Shown: positions 44,675 to 51,204 of the stretch, piece by piece
Position numbering within the stretch: position 1 is the stretch's first letter
How the letters are laid out: each line of letters opens with the position of its first letter
Assembly (NCBI GenBank): GCA_902795215.1
Contig: CADBKG010000007.1
Coordinates: forward strand, 1-51,204
DNA: 51,204 nucleotides
Direction of reading: 5' to 3'
From: an uncultured Erysipelotrichaceae bacterium
Lineage (GTDB): Bacteria > Bacillota_I > Bacilli_A > RF39 > UBA660
The notes under the pieces: generated by a model
Database searches by the model: none
Seen by the model: only the letters and a program-made list of their open reading frames with translations
Told to the model about the DNA's origin: nothing
Made by a program: the position numbers and the translations under genes

Positions 44675-45493
44675 ATGGATGGAATATTAATTGTAAACAA
44701 GCCAAAAGGTTTAACGAGTAGGGATGTAGTTAATATTCTAAACAAAAAGTTTCATACAAAAAAAATAGGACATACAGGGACTCTAGATCCAATGGCGACA
44801 GGAGTCCTTGTTTGTTTAATAGGAAAATATACTAAATTATCAAATGTTATAACAAGTGACAAAAAAGAATATGAAGCTTCTTTTGATTTAGGATATTTAA
44901 CTGATACCCTTGATAACGAAGGCATAAAAACAAATACGAATGACAAAGAATGCTCTGAGGAAGAAATAAAAAGAGCAGTTGACTCTTTTAAGAAATCTTA
45001 CATGCAAGAAGTTCCTAAATATTCAGCAGTTAAAATTAATGGAAAAAAACTTTACGAGTATGCAAGAAACAACGAAGATATTAACTTGCCAAAAAGAGAA
45101 GTTACTATATATGACATAGAGTATTTAGGTAATAATTCTTTTAAATGTTTAGTATCTAAAGGAACATATATTAGAAGTTTGATTAGAGACATTGGATTGA
45201 CTCTTAATACATATGCTACTATGACTAGTCTTAAAAGAACAAAACAAGGTACATTTGATATAAAAGATTCATATACTTTAGAAGAAATAGAGAATGATAA
45301 ATATAAACTTATTAATGCCGAGGATATATTTAATACTATTACACTTAATAAAGATGAATATATTAGAGCAAGTAATGGTGTAAAGCTTAAATTTGATATT
45401 AAAGATGATATTGTTTGTCTTAAGTATAAAGAAAATAATGTATGTTTATACAAAAAAGATGGAGACTATTATAAAATGTTATTAAAATTTTAG
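44675..45493 (+). CDS. truB: tRNA pseudouridine(55) synthase
   Basis: Makes pseudouridine 55 in the T-loop of tRNAs. The catalytic aspartate is D38 in GHTGTLDPMATGVL. Further family blocks are QEVPKYSAVKINGKKLYEYAR and SKGTYIRSLIRDIG. The length of 272 is normal. It ends the rimP-to-truB operon; the ribF gene that often follows is not here. Confidence 0.95.
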   Translation: MDGILIVNKPKGLTSRDVVNILNKKFHTKKIGHTGTLDPMATGVLVCLIGKYTKLSNVITSDKKEYEASFDLGYLTDTLDNEGIKTNTNDKECSEEEIKRAVDSFKKSYMQEVPKYSAVKINGKKLYEYARNNEDINLPKREVTIYDIEYLGNNSFKCLVSKGTYIRSLIRDIGLTLNTYATMTSLKRTKQGTFDIKDSYTLEEIENDKYKLINAEDIFNTITLNKDEYIRASNGVKLKFDIKDDIVCLKYKENNVCLYKKDGDYYKMLLKF

Positions 45494-45569
45494 TTTACAG
45501 TCAAGAAAAAAAATATATAGCAAAAAAAATCAACATATGTTAGAATTAGCATAGTCCGAGGTGAACAAA

Positions 45570-46100
45570 GTGACCAAAAAAGAAATATTAAAAGATAAAG
45601 AATATTATAAAATTATAAAAGATTTATATGAAAGAAAAGAAGTTCAAACACTAGATAGTATTCCACATCATGATACAGGGACAAGACTTGAACATTCATT
45701 AAACGTATCATATAAAGCTTATAAAATTGCTAAAAAACATAATTTAGATTATAAAAGTACTGCAAAGGCAGGATTATTACATGATTTATATTTTAATAGG
45801 ATAGCTGAATGTAAAACTAAAATAGATAAGATTAAATTACTTACTAATGGTCATCCAGTTGATGCAATAGAAAATGCCAGCAAGTTTTATGAGTTAAACA
45901 AATTAGAAAAAGATATTATTAAAACACATATGTGGCCAATATCTATATATATGCCTAAATATAAAGAAAGTTTTATAGTAGGATATGCTGATAAGTATTG
46001 TTCTTTCTTTGATGCTAAAAAGAAAGTAAAATATAAAAAAGATAAATTAGTATATAGATTTGGTGTATATGTAATTATGTTTATGCTTACAATATTTTAA
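45570..46100 (+). CDS. HD-domain phosphohydrolase-like protein
   Basis: 176 residues. The HD motif is H42 (RLEHSLNVS) with H71-D72 (GLLHDLYF), giving a metal-dependent phosphohydrolase site; a further histidine occurs in KTHMWP. The layout resembles small HD proteins of Firmicutes. The GTG at 45570 is chosen because GAGGTG lies 6 bases upstream; the in-frame GTG at 45561 overlaps that site. Its substrate is unknown; nucleotides or cyclic nucleotides are typical for the fold. Confidence 0.78.
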   Translation: MTKKEILKDKEYYKIIKDLYERKEVQTLDSIPHHDTGTRLEHSLNVSYKAYKIAKKHNLDYKSTAKAGLLHDLYFNRIAECKTKIDKIKLLTNGHPVDAIENASKFYELNKLEKDIIKTHMWPISIYMPKYKESFIVGYADKYCSFFDAKKKVKYKKDKLVYRFGVYVIMFMLTIF

Positions 46101-46122
46101 AACAAATTTCTTAATAACAATT

Positions 46123-46150
46123 AATGTCAAATCAAAGCCGATTTGACATT
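46123..46150 (+). terminator. Hairpin after the HD gene
   Basis: An 11-bp perfect stem, AATGTCAAATC (46123-46133) with GATTTGACATT (46140-46150). The T run is weak, so termination efficiency is uncertain. Confidence 0.65.
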
Positions 46151-46155
46151 TATTA

Positions 46156-46184
46156 TTGCAAAAAAAAAATAGTATAGATATAAT
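46156..46184 (+). promoter_or_regulatory. Promoter of the 646-residue protein gene
   Basis: TTGCAA (46156-46161), 17 bases largely of A, TATAAT (46179-46184). Confidence 0.7.
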
Positions 46185-46201
46185 TAAACTGGTGAAGGTA
46201 A

Positions 46202-48142
46202 ATGTTGTTAGATCCTAAATTAAGAAAAATTAAGAAACACTTACAAAAAGATTATAATATCCCAGATTTTGTTTTCACTAAAAAACTTAGTAAAACAATT
46301 TCATCATATGAAGAAGGAATAGCTTTTATTCAACTGTTTTGTATTCAAAATAATTTTTCGTGTAAAAAAGAAGACTTTGAATATATGGTTGATTTATATG
46401 GCAGAAATAAAGAATTATTTAAGGAGTTATGTAATTATACAAGATACTCAAAAAATTACTGCGAACAATTGATAGAAGTATATGGCGAAGATTTTTTATA
46501 TGCAAATTTAAATATAATTCCTGATTTAGATAAATATAAAAATATAAAAAAAGAGTATATAGATATTCTAAAACAAAATGTGGATAAGATAGATGTTTTT
46601 GATAAAATTATATCCTTAGGTGATAATAAAGCAGAATTTTTACTAAAATATATTAATTTATCTAATATTGGTGAAATAATAGAAGTAACAAAAAATATTA
46701 ATTCGGATATGATAATGAACTTTCTATTTGATAATATTGAAGATAAAGAAGTTGTTTTATTTGTGAAAAATTTGATAAACAATAATGTAGATATAGAATT
46801 AAGTTATAACTTTGGCTACAAAAAATATCTAAAAATGTTAAACCAATGTACAGAAAAAACAGAGATTATTAAAAAATTTAATATATATTTAGTGCAGAAT
46901 CTAAAAAAAGAGAATTCTAAAAAATTAATGTTAAGTGCTTTAACAACCCTTATTAGACCAGATGATTATATATATAGTATAAATGATTTATTAGAACAAG
47001 GGATTAAAATTGATAATAACGGTGAAAAAGCATTAATTGCTAACGAAATAGTAGAAAACTATGATAATAGTTTTAATGATTTTATAGATCATTATATGAA
47101 GGAAGATTTGTATGTCGATTATCATGAAGCATATAAATATATTTCAGAAATAAATGAACAATTAATTAATAATCATTTATCTGACATTGATTCCTTTGCT
47201 AGTGTCTCACCAATTGACTATAGTTATTTAGATGCTGAAGGAAACAAGATAGAAAAAAAAATAAATGTTAAAATCATTGATGATCTAAATTTTGATATAT
47301 TAATTCATTCTATTACAGATAAAACAAAAGATCCTATAGGACTCCAAAATGGTACAAATTATTCATTAGCACCTAAGTTAATACAATCTCCAGAATTATG
47401 GACAAAAATTGCTCCAAGTGAGGCAAACGATGAATTATCAACTAGTTATTTTCACGGTTATTATAGACCTTTTGGAGTGCCTTTGGTATGTCTAGGATTT
47501 AAAAGTATACCGAAAGATTCTTTGGAATTAATGAAAGTTAATGATGCAGGAACATCTATGAAAAGAAACCACCTAAAAACCCAAGTATATCCTTATGAAT
47601 TTTTTCCTTTTGTTAGTTTTAATAGAATAACTAATCCCCGCGGAAATAATAGCTTAACACGAATTGATTATAACGAAGTATTGCTTACAAGGTATCCAAA
47701 TGGTGAGTGTATAACTCCTGATTATATAATAATTTCAAAAGATGAATTAACTACTAAACAAATGGAATATTCAAAAAAATGGGCGGCATATTACGATATT
47801 CCAATAGTAATTATTGATTTAGAAAAAATAATAGAGAAAAGAAAAGCCAATATTATAAAAATAGTTAATGATATAATTAATAAGCAGGATATTGACTATG
47901 ATGATGTAAACGACATAGTACATGAAATTTATATGGCAAGTTGCAATTATAATTATAAAATTGATTTAAAATATATAATTAATATTATAAAACAAATATA
48001 CGATAATTTGTCTCTTAATGCTGAAACCGCTGATTTAATGATAGATTTAATGACTGGATTAATTCCAAAACAGGATTTAAAAAATGAAGAACTTGCTTAT
48101 ATTTATGAAGCCTGCAAATCAAAATCAAATCATACAAAATAA
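46202..48142 (+). CDS. 646-residue protein of unknown function
   Basis: I do not recognise it. There is no signal peptide or membrane segment. The N-terminal ~340 residues are helical and Asn/Lys/Ile-rich, suggesting a repeat-like scaffold. The region 380-570 is different, with better-defined motifs: YFHGYYRPFGVPLVCLGF, then RIDYNEVLLTRYPNG, then CITPDYIIISKDE and IPIVIIDLEKI. This segment looks like a compact alpha/beta or beta domain with a strongly conserved feel, and I have seen similar end motifs in uncharacterised proteins of gut Firmicutes. GGTGAAGG precedes the ATG and it has its own promoter and terminator. An enzymatic or effector role is possible but unproven. Confidence 0.75.
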   Translation: MLLDPKLRKIKKHLQKDYNIPDFVFTKKLSKTISSYEEGIAFIQLFCIQNNFSCKKEDFEYMVDLYGRNKELFKELCNYTRYSKNYCEQLIEVYGEDFLYANLNIIPDLDKYKNIKKEYIDILKQNVDKIDVFDKIISLGDNKAEFLLKYINLSNIGEIIEVTKNINSDMIMNFLFDNIEDKEVVLFVKNLINNNVDIELSYNFGYKKYLKMLNQCTEKTEIIKKFNIYLVQNLKKENSKKLMLSALTTLIRPDDYIYSINDLLEQGIKIDNNGEKALIANEIVENYDNSFNDFIDHYMKEDLYVDYHEAYKYISEINEQLINNHLSDIDSFASVSPIDYSYLDAEGNKIEKKINVKIIDDLNFDILIHSITDKTKDPIGLQNGTNYSLAPKLIQSPELWTKIAPSEANDELSTSYFHGYYRPFGVPLVCLGFKSIPKDSLELMKVNDAGTSMKRNHLKTQVYPYEFFPFVSFNRITNPRGNNSLTRIDYNEVLLTRYPNGECITPDYIIISKDELTTKQMEYSKKWAAYYDIPIVIIDLEKIIEKRKANIIKIVNDIINKQDIDYDDVNDIVHEIYMASCNYNYKIDLKYIINIIKQIYDNLSLNAETADLMIDLMTGLIPKQDLKNEELAYIYEACKSKSNHTK

Positions 48143-48176
48143 AAACTTAAGTTATAGAAACTTAAGTTTTATTTTT
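48142..48176 (+). terminator. Bidirectional terminator between the 646-residue protein gene and tRNA-Arg
   Basis: AAAACTTAAG (48142-48151) pairs with CTTAAGTTTT (48161-48170). T-rich tracts lie on both outer sides when read from either strand, so it can serve the protein gene and the converging tRNA. Confidence 0.8.
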
Positions 48177-48182
48177 ATATGG

Positions 48183-48256
48183 CGTTCCCGGCGAGAATCG
48201 AACTCACGACCTATTGCTTAGGAGGCAATTGCTCTATCCTACTGAGCTACGAGAAC
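48183..48256 (-). tRNA. tRNA-Arg (anticodon CCU)
   Basis: On the minus strand a full cloverleaf forms. The acceptor stem is GTTCTCG with CGGGAAC, the D-stem GCTC/GAGC, and the anticodon stem ATTGC/GCAAT around the 7-base loop CTCCTAA. The T-arm is GTGAG-TTCGATT-CTCGC. The loop places CCT at positions 34-36, reading AGG codons. The CCA end is not encoded. Confidence 0.95.
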
Positions 48257-48272
48257 AAAAAAGCACAAATAA

Positions 48273-48281
48273 ATTATATCA
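48273..48281 (-). promoter_or_regulatory. Extended -10 promoter of tRNA-Arg
   Basis: On the minus strand TGA-TATAAT, about 17 bases before the tRNA 5' end; the -35 is weak. Confidence 0.6.
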
Positions 48282-48306
48282 CAAAATGATTAATATTCAT
48301 AATTAT

Positions 48307-48335
48307 TTGTTAATTAGCATAAATATTGATATAAT
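48307..48335 (+). promoter_or_regulatory. Promoter of the PF06541-type membrane protein gene
   Basis: TTGTTA (48307-48312), 17 bases, TATAAT (48330-48335) with an extended TGA. It diverges from the tRNA promoter. Confidence 0.75.
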
Positions 48336-48350
48336 GGTTAAGGTGAGACT

Positions 48351-49037
48351 ATGATAGCAATTGAAAAAGTATTCTTATATTTTTTGATATATTCTTTTAT
48401 AGGTTGGATTATGGAAGAAGTATATGTTGGTATAGAACTTAAAAAAATCGTTAATAGGGGATTTTTAATAGGACCAATATGTCCCATATATGGAATAGGC
48501 TTTTTACTTTTATATTTTCTTATTAAAACCAGTAATCCTATTTTAGTATTTTTAGAATCAATAGTTATATGTTCTATACTTGAATATTCAACGTCTTATA
48601 TACTTGAAAAAGTGTTTAATGCAAGATGGTGGGATTACTCGAAAGAAAAATTAAATTTAAATGGTAGAATATGCGCTAAAACAATGATTCCATTTGGTAT
48701 AATAGGTACTATATTTTTATGCATAGTTCAACCAAGAGTTCAAGTAATAATTAATTATTTTAATCCGATGATTTTATCTATAACAAGTCTAGGCATATTA
48801 TTTATATCTGATGTAATTTTATCATTTAAAATAATGCATAATATAGGAAAGAAAATTAAATTTGCTAAAATAGATAATACTGAAGAAATAAAAGATGAAG
48901 TATCAAAATGGTTACTTAGCAAATCATTTATATATAGAAGAATTAAAAAAGCTTATCCTAATTATAGAATTAGAATGAAAAAAATGCGTAATAACATAAA
49001 AGAAGCCCTTAGTGAATATATAGAAGAAGCTAAGTAG
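48351..49037 (+). CDS. PF06541-type membrane protein (putative ABC-transporter permease family)
   Basis: 228 residues with about five membrane segments. The family landmarks are the start YSFIGWIMEEVYVGI, then NRGFLIGPICPIYGIG, EYSTSYILEKVFNARWWDYS and the NLNGRICAKTMIPFG block. The C-terminal ~60 residues are cytoplasmic and basic. The family is common in Firmicutes and is annotated as a putative ABC permease, but its function is not shown and no ABC ATPase gene is nearby. AAGGTGAG precedes the ATG. Confidence 0.85.
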   Translation: MIAIEKVFLYFLIYSFIGWIMEEVYVGIELKKIVNRGFLIGPICPIYGIGFLLLYFLIKTSNPILVFLESIVICSILEYSTSYILEKVFNARWWDYSKEKLNLNGRICAKTMIPFGIIGTIFLCIVQPRVQVIINYFNPMILSITSLGILFISDVILSFKIMHNIGKKIKFAKIDNTEEIKDEVSKWLLSKSFIYRRIKKAYPNYRIRMKKMRNNIKEALSEYIEEAK

Positions 49038-49051
49038 GCTTTTTTAATTTA

Positions 49052-49080
49052 TTTACAAAATCTTTAATTTTTATTATAAT
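49052..49080 (+). promoter_or_regulatory. Promoter of the glmS ribozyme-glmS unit
   Basis: TTTACA (49052-49057), 17 bases, TATAAT (49075-49080). Confidence 0.78.
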
Positions 49081-49109
49081 TATATTAAATATAGATGATA
49101 AGAAAGGAG

Positions 49110-49260
49110 TAACATTTATATAGCGCCTGGAGGTTTAACCTTGACGAGGACGAGAATTAATCGAATTTCGGCGGATATTCTCGCGGATTTGTAGTTCGTT
49201 AGATATATTACAAAAAATAAAATTAAGATTATAACAAAAGATATATCAATACTAAAGCAG
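49110..49260 (+). ncRNA. glmS ribozyme
   Basis: A self-cleaving riboswitch in the glmS leader. The conserved core is visible: AGCGCC at 49122-49127, AACCTTGACGAGGACGAG at about 49137-49154, ATCGAATTTCGGCGGAT at about 49160-49176, and the following CTCGCGGAT pairing strand. Cleavage is expected between A49122 and G49123 when glucosamine-6-phosphate binds, which leads to mRNA decay and lowers GlmS. The 3' boundary is approximate because the P3/P4 side is AT-rich. Confidence 0.93.
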
Positions 49261-49272
49261 AAAGGAAAAATT

Positions 49273-51036
49273 ATGTGCGGAATTGTTGGTTATGTAGGTA
49301 AAAAAGATTCAAAAGAAGTATTACTTACAGGACTTTATAATTTAGAATATAGGGGTTATGATTCTGCAGGTATTGCAGTAAAAGATAAAGATAAAATTGA
49401 AATAATTAAAAGTGTTGGAAAGATTTCTAACTTAGAAAACAAAATTAAAAAAGAGAAAGTATTAAAAACAAATATCGGTATTGGACATACTAGATGGGCC
49501 ACTCATGGTGAGCCTAATGAAACAAACGCTCATCCACATAGATGCGGAGATATTGTGCTTGTTCATAATGGGATAATTGAAAATGCAAAAGAATTAAAGG
49601 AAAAATTAGAAAAAGCAGGAGAAGTATTTAAAAGTGAAACTGATACTGAAGTTGCATGTGCTTTAATTAGTCATTATTATAAAAAAGAAAAAAATATGAA
49701 AAAAGCTATTTCTCTTGCTATAAAAGAGCTTACTGGTAGTTATGCATTTGCAATATTAAATGTTAATGAAGATAAAATATACGCGACTAGAAAAGATTCA
49801 CCATTAATTATTGGAGTTAAAGGTAAAGAAAGTTTTATTGCAAGCGATATTGCCGCAATACTAGAATATACAAATCAGTATATACTTTTGGAACCTGGTG
49901 AAATAGCAGAAGTAGATAGTAATGGCTTAATAGTTACAAAAAATAATAAAAAAATAGATAAAGAAATTGTTAAAACTTCTTTATCTGCATCATCTAATGA
50001 TAAAAATGGTTACGAACATTATATGATTAAAGAAATAATGGAAGAACCTGTATTACTTGAAAAAATGTTTGAAAATAATATAAATAATATTCCAGATATA
50101 AGCAGATTTTCAGAAGTACATATAGTCGCTTGTGGATCAGCTTTGTATGCTGGAATGATTGGCAAATTCTTATTAGAAAAATATTCACACGTAAATGTAT
50201 TATGTGAATGTGCAAGTGAATATAGGTATTCAAATGTAGCTTATCCTAAAAAAACTCTTGTTATTGTAATATCACAAAGTGGTGAAACTGCTGATACAAT
50301 AGCAGCCCTTAGAAAAGCAAAAAAAGAAGGAGCTTATACACTAGCTATAGTAAATGTTGAAACTTCAACAATTGCCAGGGAATCAGATGAACAATTCTTT
50401 ATTTCAGCTGGCCCAGAAATAGCAGTTGCAACTACTAAAGCTTATATGCTTCAAGTCGCTGCACTTGCGCTAATTAGTTATAACTCTGCAAAACAAAAAA
50501 AGTTAATCGATTTTGATATAAAAGAAGATATAAGATTAATACCTAAACTAGTAAAAGATATTATAGATAAAAGAGAAGAATATAAAGAAATTGCAAAAGA
50601 AATATATGAAAAAGATAATATCTTCTTTATTGGAAGACTTATCGATCATGCTATATGTTTAGAAGGAAGTTTAAAACTAAAAGAAGTATCATATATACAT
50701 AGTGAAGCTTATGCTGCAGGAGAATTAAAACACGGTACAATTTCACTAATAAATAAGGGAATGCCTGTTTTTGCAATAGTTACAGATGATGATATAAGAG
50801 ATAAAACAATTTCTAATATAGAGGAAGTTGATGCTAGGGGAGCTAAAAGTTATATTATTACTACAAGAGAAACAAAATTAAAAGATACAACTATAGTAGT
50901 TCCAAAAATAAATCCATTTATGCAACCTTTGCTTGTAGTTCCAATTTTACAACTTATTGCATATGAAACAGCATACCTGCGAGGTTGTGATATAGATAAA
51001 CCTAAAAATCTTGCCAAAAGTGTAACGGTTGAATAA
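49273..51036 (+). CDS. glmS: Glutamine-fructose-6-phosphate aminotransferase
   Basis: Makes glucosamine-6-phosphate from fructose-6-phosphate and glutamine, the first step of cell-wall amino sugar synthesis. The nucleophile is Cys2 (MCGIVGYVG). The glutaminase domain includes LEYRGYDSAGIA and GHTRWATHGEPN. Two SIS isomerase domains follow, with SQSGETADT and the last lysine region ending KNLAKSVTVE. The 587-residue length is usual. AAAGGA precedes the ATG. Control is by the ribozyme upstream. Confidence 0.97.
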   Translation: MCGIVGYVGKKDSKEVLLTGLYNLEYRGYDSAGIAVKDKDKIEIIKSVGKISNLENKIKKEKVLKTNIGIGHTRWATHGEPNETNAHPHRCGDIVLVHNGIIENAKELKEKLEKAGEVFKSETDTEVACALISHYYKKEKNMKKAISLAIKELTGSYAFAILNVNEDKIYATRKDSPLIIGVKGKESFIASDIAAILEYTNQYILLEPGEIAEVDSNGLIVTKNNKKIDKEIVKTSLSASSNDKNGYEHYMIKEIMEEPVLLEKMFENNINNIPDISRFSEVHIVACGSALYAGMIGKFLLEKYSHVNVLCECASEYRYSNVAYPKKTLVIVISQSGETADTIAALRKAKKEGAYTLAIVNVETSTIARESDEQFFISAGPEIAVATTKAYMLQVAALALISYNSAKQKKLIDFDIKEDIRLIPKLVKDIIDKREEYKEIAKEIYEKDNIFFIGRLIDHAICLEGSLKLKEVSYIHSEAYAAGELKHGTISLINKGMPVFAIVTDDDIRDKTISNIEEVDARGAKSYIITTRETKLKDTTIVVPKINPFMQPLLVVPILQLIAYETAYLRGCDIDKPKNLAKSVTVE

Positions 51037-51088
51037 AGATGCAGTTTGAACTAGTCAAGTAAAAATAGACAGTTTATAAAAAAGAGCA

Positions 51089-51204
51089 TTAAAACCCTGA
51101 TTCAGTTTTATACTGAATTGGGGTTTTATAATTTAATGAATATGATGGTCTTTCATTGTTATAATAATAGATGTATTCTTTTATAAGTTTAGGAACGTTA
51201 TTAC
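51089..51204 (-). CDS. IS3-family transposase OrfB, C-terminal fragment (5' end outside window)
   Basis: The minus-strand frame reads VPKLIKEYIYYYNNERP, then SLNYKTPIQYKTESGF and stop. The YNNERPxxSLNYKTPxxY pattern is the C-terminal end of the integrase core of IS3-group transposases. The visible part is 38 codons without the catalytic residues, so activity cannot be judged. Confidence 0.88.
   Translation of the reverse strand, partial: NNVPKLIKEYIYYYNNERPSYSLNYKTPIQYKTESGF
51091..51127. terminator. Hairpin inside the IS3 transposase end, terminator-like on the + strand
   Basis: A 15-bp stem, 51091-51105 with 51113-51127, with two G-T pairs and a 7-base loop. It lies within the transposase coding sequence and could stop glmS transcripts entering the element. 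Confidence 0.65.

Larger units (their letters stand above)
51047..51204 (-). mobile_element. End of an IS3-family insertion sequence (rest outside window)
   Basis: The end appears to be at about 51047, where TGAACTAGTCAAG... followed by AATAGACAG resembles the terminal repeats of the IS150/IS3 group. The transposase gene on the minus strand ends 42 bases inside. The element lies only 11 bases after the glmS stop, and the far end is not visible. Confidence 0.75.

Noticed and set aside
48142-48256. tRNA-Arg gene as attachment site of the T4SS-like block
   Set aside because: The tRNA lies about 8 kb from the block, beyond the rimP-truB operon, and no copy of its 3' end is seen near scpB or elsewhere in the window.

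Overview
The window is a very AT-rich chromosomal segment of a low-GC Gram-positive bacterium in the Bacilli (Bacillota). The placement rests on an LTA-synthase-type sulfatase, RbgA, ScpA/ScpB, a glmS ribozyme, SpoIVA and a SpoVIF-like protein. The small intergenic spaces, the Lys/Asn-rich proteins and the gene set resemble uncultured gut Bacilli of the RF39/Erysipelotrichales kind; that lineage call is inference. The standard code is used (TGA acts as stop). Almost everything is on the + strand; the exceptions are one tRNA-Arg and the tail of a transposase.

Layout. 1-6.2 kb: the end of a serine recombinase, then rbgA, rnhB, an LTA-synthase-like protein and topA. 6.2-9.0 kb: an orphan LLH-type holin, a nearly empty stretch, a SpoVIF-like protein and a HerA-like ATPase. 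9.0-14.3 kb: a surface-protein cassette made of a SipW-type secreted protein, a SipW signal peptidase, a DUF5305-like protein and a SipW-type surface protein carrying an Fn3 and a Hint domain. 14.3-20.1 kb: a short pyrophosphatase-like protein, spoIVA, a DUF1016/YhcG-type nuclease, hup, an unknown membrane protein, scpA and scpB.

20.2-40.5 kb is the centrepiece: a continuous block that looks like a chromosomal type IV secretion system (T4SS). It begins with three membrane-anchored proteins, one of 1819 residues, two of which have Ser-rich linkers. Four VirB2/pilin-like double-TM proteins with a shared cysteine pattern follow. Then come a VirB6-like channel protein, a PrgI/VirB3-like protein, a VirB4 ATPase split into two overlapping genes, an M23 plus phage-lysozyme-type wall hydrolase, a VirB8/TcpC-like protein and a VirD4-like coupling ATPase. 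No relaxase is visible, and the block lies between housekeeping genes (scpB and rimP), so a resident secretion or surface-appendage machine is at least as likely as a conjugation system.

40.5-45.5 kb is the translation operon rimP-nusA-rnpM-infB-rbfA-truB, with a RimP reduced to its N-terminal domain and no ylxQ. 45.5-51.0 kb holds an HD-domain protein, a 646-residue protein of unknown function, tRNA-Arg(CCU), a PF06541-type membrane protein and glmS under a glmS ribozyme. An IS3-family element begins 11 bp after the glmS stop codon and runs off the window.

How they work together: the signal peptidase cassette and the T4SS-like block both point to an elaborate cell surface. The wall hydrolase would open peptidoglycan for the apparatus, VirB4/VirD4-like ATPases would power it, and the pilin-like and giant anchored proteins are candidates for its external parts. 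All family assignments come from reading the translated sequence; no database search was run.
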